The notes under the pieces were generated by a model. It ran no database searches and was not told where the DNA came from. It saw nothing but the letters and a program-made list of their open reading frames with translations. A program made the position numbers and the translations under genes. A DNA stretch of 64,000 nucleotides, from positions 620,001 to 684,000 of the forward strand of contig JAWKQO010000002.1 of assembly GCA_041390105.1 (NCBI GenBank), given 5' to 3'. This document shows, in pieces, positions 59,240-64,000 of the stretch (position 1 is its first letter; each line of letters begins with the position of its first letter). The DNA comes from Gemmatimonadota bacterium. GTDB taxonomy: Bacteria > Gemmatimonadota > Gemmatimonadetes > Longimicrobiales > Gaopeijiaceae.

Positions 59240-61153
59240 TCACTCACGTGCCTCCAGCCAGAGCGCAAGGGTGAGCACGCGCCAAAAGCGCACCATGTCG
59301 TTGTACGACGCGCGACCCGCCAGCCAGTCGTCGTAGACCCGCCGGATCCACTCTCGCTGCACGTAGCGGGAGATCCCTCCCAGATCGGCACCCACGAACC
59401 GTTCCAGTGTGGGCATCTCGAAGGCCCGCAAGGAATGAAGGAACCCGTGGGCCAGATCGGCCTTGCCCACGCGCTGCGCGACAGCGTCTGGCAAGACACC
59501 CTGGAGCGCTCTCCGCGTGATGGAGCGTGTCCAGCCGTCCCGCACCTTCTGATCCGCAGGGAGCGAAAGGCAGAACTCCACCAGCCGTCGGTCCATGTAC
59601 GGATAGCGTGGCTCCAGCTGAAAGGCGCCGTCCACTGCATCCAGGAGCTCGAGCGTGCGCGGTAGCACGGGTCGAACGAGCAGGCGGAAGTGGTGGTCCC
59701 GCTCGGAACGCACGGGGACGCGGAGGGGGGCGCGGTACGGCTCGAGGCACTCCGCGAAGGCCGGCGCGAGCATGCTGGCGTAGTCGGGGTCGCGCGAGAG
59801 GGGGAGCGGCCGAGGCGGACGGCCCCGCCTCCGCGCCCACCGGTAGAGTCGAGCGACCCCGGCAGCCTCCAGCGGCGTGCCCAGGGTCTGATACAGCAGC
59901 AGCTCGCGCAGCGTCGAGTGCCAGGAGCGATCGTTTCGCTCACCCCAGGCGCGCAGCTCCCTGAAGAGGCGCACCAATCTCCAGTGCCGTGCGTACTCCG
60001 CGAAGGCACCGAGTCCGTGCGAGACTACGGTGTCGCCGTCGAAGCCGTCCAGCAGGACACGGGCTCCGCGCGCGTGCGCGTGCGGGTAGAGTCCCCAACT
60101 CAAGTAGAGATTGGGGCCCGGATTGGGTTGCCCGAACAGCGCCATCGCCTGGCCGCCATCCGCGAGGGGGCTCATTCGGTCCGCCCGGAGGAAAGAGGCC
60201 TCGGCGGGCCAGCGGTCGAGCACCGCCTCGATGAACGGACGCTCGTCCGAAGCCTGCACTTCGTCATAGACGGCGGACAGCGTGATGAGCCGCTCCCCCT
60301 GAGGTCCGCGCAGCCGGCTGGCCACCGAGACGATCGACGAGGAGTCCAGCCCGCCGCTGAGCATGGCCGCCACGGGGCGGTGCGTGCGCAGGCGAACGCG
60401 TACCGCGTCTTCGAAGAGGGTGGCGAACGCCGTAGCGTATTCCTGGTCGGACGCCGGCGCGTGCTGCACAGTGGGGTCCAGCGACCACCATGCGCGCGTG
60501 ACCGGTCCCTGCCGCGCGACCTCCAACGCATGTCCCGCAGGGAGCGCGCGAACGGCCTGCAGCAGCGTGGAAGCAGGGTCGTCGACGACGGGCAGGGTGA
60601 GGTGTAGTGCCACGCCCGCGCCGTCCAGCGCACGCCCGACGCGTGGAAGCGCGCAGAGAGCGGGGATCGCCGTCGCAAAGGCGAAGCCCCAGCCCGGGTC
60701 CCACGTCCAGAAGAGGGGCTTGACGCCCATCGGGTCGCGCGCTGCGAACAAACGGCCCTGCTCGCGGTCCCACACCACGAACGCGAAGTCCCCCAGCAGG
60801 CGGTGCGGGCAGTCCTCCCCCCAGCGCTGATAGGCTGCGAGCAACAGCCTGGCGTCCGGCAGGGTCTCGCTGGGGGACGCTCCCAGTCCCAACTCGGCGG
60901 CCAGCGACTCGCGGTTGTCCAGGCGCAGGTCCGCGGTCAGGACTACCGCTCCGGCTTCGGAGGAGAGCGGCTGGCGCTCGTTCGTCGACTCGGCGGTCGT
61001 CCGCAGCAACAGATGACCCAATCCCACCGACCCCTCGTGCCAGAGCGCACGACCGTCCGGCCCGCGATGCGCCAACACGTCGGCCATGCGCTCCAGGTCG
61101 GACGGATCGGCCGTGCGGCCGTCCGGGTGGTACACCCCGAGGATGGCGCTCAT
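59240..61153 (-). CDS. Asparagine-synthase-like macrolactam synthetase (lasso C protein)
   Basis: 637 aa. N-terminal glutamine amidotransferase-like domain followed by an asparagine-synthetase ATP domain. The second residue of AsnB (catalytic Cys) is Ser here (MSAILGVYHPDG), so glutamine hydrolysis is lost, as expected for lasso cyclases. The PP-loop SGGLDSSSI near residue 267, plus LLDGFDGDTVVSHG and PYMDRRLVEFCLSLP, are intact for ATP activation. A lasso C protein adenylates the ring Asp/Glu and closes the amide with the core N-terminus. The adjacent precursor supports this; ordinary asparagine synthesis is the alternative but unlikely without Cys2. Confidence 0.78.
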   Translation of the reverse strand: MSAILGVYHPDGRTADPSDLERMADVLAHRGPDGRALWHEGSVGLGHLLLRTTAESTNERQPLSSEAGAVVLTADLRLDNRESLAAELGLGASPSETLPDARLLLAAYQRWGEDCPHRLLGDFAFVVWDREQGRLFAARDPMGVKPLFWTWDPGWGFAFATAIPALCALPRVGRALDGAGVALHLTLPVVDDPASTLLQAVRALPAGHALEVARQGPVTRAWWSLDPTVQHAPASDQEYATAFATLFEDAVRVRLRTHRPVAAMLSGGLDSSSIVSVASRLRGPQGERLITLSAVYDEVQASDERPFIEAVLDRWPAEASFLRADRMSPLADGGQAMALFGQPNPGPNLYLSWGLYPHAHARGARVLLDGFDGDTVVSHGLGAFAEYARHWRLVRLFRELRAWGERNDRSWHSTLRELLLYQTLGTPLEAAGVARLYRWARRRGRPPRPLPLSRDPDYASMLAPAFAECLEPYRAPLRVPVRSERDHHFRLLVRPVLPRTLELLDAVDGAFQLEPRYPYMDRRLVEFCLSLPADQKVRDGWTRSITRRALQGVLPDAVAQRVGKADLAHGFLHSLRAFEMPTLERFVGADLGGISRYVQREWIRRVYDDWLAGRASYNDMVRFWRVLTLALWLEARE

Positions 61154-61199
61154 GTGGGGATGCGGTCCGCTGCCCGGCTCGAACCCGGGCAGCGGCCGG

Positions 61200-63929
61200 C
61201 TAGGCCGGCGTGACCCGTACCGGACAGACCTTCAGCTCCGCGGTGTGGGTGACGGGGTCGTATCCGCCTCCGGTCAGGTTGTTGACCGGGACGTCATTGA
61301 AGCTGAAGGAAGCGAAAACCGTGCCCCGGGGGGAGCGGTTGGTGGCCTTCACCTTGATGTTGACGCAGCCGCGGGGGCTGGTCAGCTCGGCCCAACCGCC
61401 GTCCTCGAGTCCCCAGTCGCGCACGTCGTCCGGGTGGACCTCCAGCACCTCTTCGGGCAGAAGGTAGTCGATCCCGCGGGCGCGGCCGGTCTGCGTGCGC
61501 GTATGGTAGGAGGCGAGCCGTCGGCCCGTCGTCAGCCACACCGGGTAATCCGCGGAGATGGTCTCGGCCGGGTCGCGGTAGCCCACCACCTTGAAGATCC
61601 CACGACCTCCCTCGATGGGGAACGAGTCCTCGTGTAGCCGAGGCGTGCCCGGGTGCCCCTTCTCCGGCACGGGCCACTGGTATTCCCCGTGCTCGATCCT
61701 GTCCCAGTCGAGGCCCGCGTAGATCGGGGAAAGCGCGCAGAGCTCGTTGAAGACCTCCTTGGCGGATTCAAAGCCGAAGCCCTGGAAGCCCATGCGTTGC
61801 GCAAGCTGGTCGATGATCCACCAATCGGGACGGGCCTCGCCCGGGGGTGGCACCGCTGCGCGCAAGCGCTGCACGCGGCGCTCCGTGTTCGTGCAAACGC
61901 CGTCGGTCTCGGCCCACCCGGTAGCAGGAAACACCACGTCGGCCAGCTCTGCGGTCTCCGTCATGAAGATGTCGATGACCACCAGGAAGTCGAGGCTCTC
62001 GAGCGCGTGCTCGCAGTGCTGCCGGTCGGGGTCGGAGACGACGGTGTTCTCGCCGTCGATCAGCATGGCTCGGATGCGATCCCCCGCCAACTCCAGCGCA
62101 GTGACCTTGGTCATGCCCTTCTCGAGATCCGTCGCGCGGCCGTAGACGTTCTCGAACTTCGCCTGATGGGCCGGGTCGGTGACGGACTGGAATCCGGGGT
62201 AGTTGTTGGGGAGCGCCCCGCAATCGCCGGCACCCTGGATGTTGTTCTGGCCCCGCATCGGATTCACGCCGGTTCCTTCACGCCCGATGTGACCGGTCAT
62301 CAGTGCCAGGTTGCAGAGACTCTGGACGTTCTCGACGCCACAGACGTGCTCGGTGATACCCAGTGTGTAGTAGATGGCGCCGCGGTCCGCTCCCCCGTAC
62401 CAGAGCGCGGCCTTCTCGATGTCGGCGGCCGGAACCTCGCAGATGGGGGCTGCCCACTCGGGCGGGAAGTCCTTCACGTGTTCGAGGAATGCTTCCGCTT
62501 CGCGGGTGCGCCCCTCCACGAAGCCGCGATCGATCAGCCCCTCGCGCGCGAGCACGTGCGCCATGGCCAACAGCAGGGCGGTGTCGGACCCCACCCGGAT
62601 GGGCAGGTAGAGGTCCGAGAGCTCCGCCAACCCGATCCGCCGCGGATCGGCGACGATCAGCTTCGCCCCCCGTGCCAGCGCCCGCTTCAACCGGGTCGCT
62701 GCCACAGGGTGGCACTCGGTCATGTTGGTGCCGATGCAGAAGATGACATCGGGCTTCTCCATGTCGACCAGCGGGTTCGACATGGCCCCTCTCCCAATCG
62801 TGGCCGCCAGACCGGCGACTGTGGGAGCGTGTCAGGCACGGCTGCAATTGTCGATGTTGTTGGTCCCGAGCCCCGCCCGCATGAAGCGTTGCATCATGTA
62901 GGCAGCTTCGTGGGGCGCGCGGCCCGAGGCGATCCCGTAGAGCGCGTGGCGACCATGCTCGGCCACCACCGTGCCCAGGCCGGCGGCGGCCCGATCGAGC
63001 GCCTCGTCCCAGGTGGCGGGCCGGAGCTGGCCGGATTCGTCTCGCACGAAGGGTGTCTTCAGCCGATCGGGGTGCTGCACGAAATCGAAGGCGAACTGCC
63101 CTTTCACGCAGAGCGCACCGCGGTTGGCAGGCCCGTCCATCGCGGGGAGCACGCCCACCAGCACGTCGCCGCGCGTCTGCAGGTCAACGGAGCAGCCCAC
63201 ACCGCAATACGGGCAGATGGTACGCGTGCTCTTCGTCTCCCCGGGCACGTCCCGGTGCGCCAGCGCCTTGAGATCGCCCAGGGCACCGGTGGGGCAGGTC
63301 TGCACACACTGCCCGCAGAACGTGCAGGACGAGTCCTTGAGCCAGCCGGCGAACTCCGTGGTGATCTGCGTGTGGAAGCCACGGCCCTGGACGGAAATCG
63401 CGAAGTCGCCCTCCTGCTCCGCGCAGACCCGCACGCAGCGATAACAGGAGATGCAGTTGTCGTAGTCGCGCAGGATGAACGGGTTGGGATCGTCCGGTCG
63501 GCTGTGGCCGGAGCGCGCTCCCTGGAAGCGACCGGTGCGCGCCTCGTAGCGATCCAGCAGCGTGGACGCCTCCTGCGAGGCATACCCGGAGAGGGGATCG
63601 ACCTCCAGATCCCGGTTCTCGGAGGCGACCATCTCCATCAGCACCCGCCGGTGCATCTCCAGGCTCGCTGAACGCGTGCGCACCACCATATTGGGCTCGG
63701 CTTTGGTGGTGCAGGAGGCGACGGGGTTGCGGGAGCCTTCTACCTCTACCACGCACAGGCGACAGGCGCCGAACGGCTCGAGGCGCGGGTCGTAGCAGAG
63801 CGTGGGAATCTCCTTGCGGTGTCGATCCGCCACCTCCAGAAGGGTCTCCCCTCGCTGGAACTCGACCTTCTCACCGTCGAGCGTCAGCGTGAACGTGGCG
63901 CCCCTCGGTCCATTCGCGCTCTGGATCAT
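61200..63929 (-). CDS. fdhF: Formate dehydrogenase, molybdenum/tungsten catalytic subunit, selenoprotein (in-frame TGA)
   Basis: 909 codons from 63929 to 61200 read through one in-frame TGA at codon 366 (62834-62832, minus strand). The order of domains is a 2Fe-2S ferredoxin (C45, C56, C59, C73), two 4Fe-4S motifs (C159/162/165/169; C202/205/208/212), the molybdopterin 4Fe-4S site (C239, C242, C246, C274) and the large Mo/W-bisPGD domain. The TGA falls in NCSRA-U-HAPTVAGL, exactly where E. coli FdhF has selenocysteine (VUHGPSVAGL), and downstream homology continues in frame. Unlike many NAD-linked relatives, the His-Cys3 cluster ligands of NuoG seem lost in the segment near residues 100-120. 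ATGA overlap with the partial gene upstream suggests an operon. Confidence 0.85.
62803..62834 (-). promoter_or_regulatory. SECIS-like element after the fdhF TGA
   Basis: Reading the minus strand, the TGA (62834-62832) is followed after exactly 18 bases by the loop GGUCU (62813-62809), closed by a 6-bp stem GUCGCC/GGCGGC (one G-U). E. coli fdhF, from memory, has the same GGUCU loop at the same 18-base distance. This supports readthrough as selenocysteine by SelB. Confidence 0.8.
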
Positions 63930-64000
63930 CGTCCCCTCTCGGGTGAAGCGTGACCCCCACCTACGTGGGCGGCCACCTGGTCCGGGAAATACTTGAGCAA
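63926..64000 (-). CDS. C-terminal fragment of upstream formate dehydrogenase partner (probably NuoF-like), cut by window
   Basis: A 24-residue open frame from the right edge (LLKYFPDQVAAHVGGGHAS and so on) ends with a TGA that overlaps the fdhF ATG as ATGA. The KYFPDQVAAH ending resembles NuoF/FdsB-type subunits. Only the tail is visible, so the identity is tentative. Confidence 0.45.
   Translation of the reverse strand: MLKYFPDQVAAHVGGGHASPERGR

Noticed and set aside
59240..61153. Housekeeping asparagine synthetase AsnB
   Set aside because: The catalytic Cys2 of the glutaminase domain is Ser and a lasso-type precursor adjoins it.
62784..62831. fdhF split by a stop codon, as a pseudogene or frameshift
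   Set aside because: The TGA is in frame, sits at the known selenocysteine position, and homology continues without shift; a SECIS-like hairpin follows.
1..64000. CRISPR arrays, tRNA or rRNA genes, insertion sequences or prophage genes
   Set aside because: No regular repeats, tRNA-like cloverleaf, transposase or phage structural gene could be supported by reading.

Overview
The window is GC-rich bacterial chromosome, densely packed with genes on both strands. No rRNA, tRNA, insertion sequence or CRISPR array was seen. The gene mix suggests a Gemmatimonadota-like (less likely Acidobacteriota-like) soil or sediment bacterium: exported M14 carboxypeptidase, TolB/amidohydrolase fusion, amidohydrolase-3 lipoprotein, orphan MacB/ADOP-type permease, DUF2167, DUF1028, creatininase and P1 peptidase. 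This placement is inference from gene content, not from a marker gene.

Layout. 1-10 kb: exported or membrane catabolic and hypothetical proteins (M14 peptidase cut by the window edge, Tat-type aminotransferase, lipoprotein, sulfatase-fold membrane protein, amidohydrolase). 10.2-19.8 kb: a compact same-strand cluster for anaerobic aromatic degradation, in the order TetR regulator, Had dehydrogenase, Oah ring hydrolase, SDR, dienoyl-CoA hydratase, benzoyl-CoA reductase subunits C, B, A and D, a small CxxC protein, hemerythrin. The two ATPase subunits are short (272 aa each), which fits the Azoarcus (bzdNOPQ) type of ATP-dependent class I reductase rather than the Thauera type. 19.8-29.7 kb: sulfatase-fold protein, CAP protein, two serine hydrolases, ADOP permease, LytTR regulator. 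29.7-40.4 kb: MASE1-type hybrid histidine kinase, a TolC-HlyD-permease-permease exporter without its own ATPase, an ABC-F protein, DUF2167. 40.4-58.8 kb: beta-propeller proteins, TolB-amidohydrolase fusion, P1 peptidase/FAD oxidoreductase operon, cupredoxin lipoprotein, caspase-like protease with five PPC domains, creatininase, outer-membrane barrels, PLP lyase, DUF1028, BLUF photoreceptor. 59.0-61.2 kb: a lasso-peptide-like precursor convergent with an asparagine-synthase-like cyclase. 61.2-64 kb: a formate dehydrogenase catalytic subunit with an in-frame TGA exactly at the selenocysteine position, followed by a SECIS-like hairpin, and the tail of its upstream partner.

How it fits together. 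The benzoyl-CoA cluster takes benzoyl-CoA through ATP-driven ring reduction (BcrCBAD), hydration (Dch), oxidation (Had) and ring opening (Oah) to 3-hydroxypimeloyl-CoA. A ferredoxin, a benzoate-CoA ligase and the beta-oxidation genes are not in the window. The hemerythrin at the end of the operon could protect the oxygen-sensitive reductase. The formate dehydrogenase, with several Fe-S clusters and an apparent NuoF-like partner, supports an anaerobic or facultative lifestyle. The three most interesting items are the benzoyl-CoA reductase operon in this genomic background, the selenoprotein formate dehydrogenase, and the minimal lasso peptide A/C pair without visible B genes.
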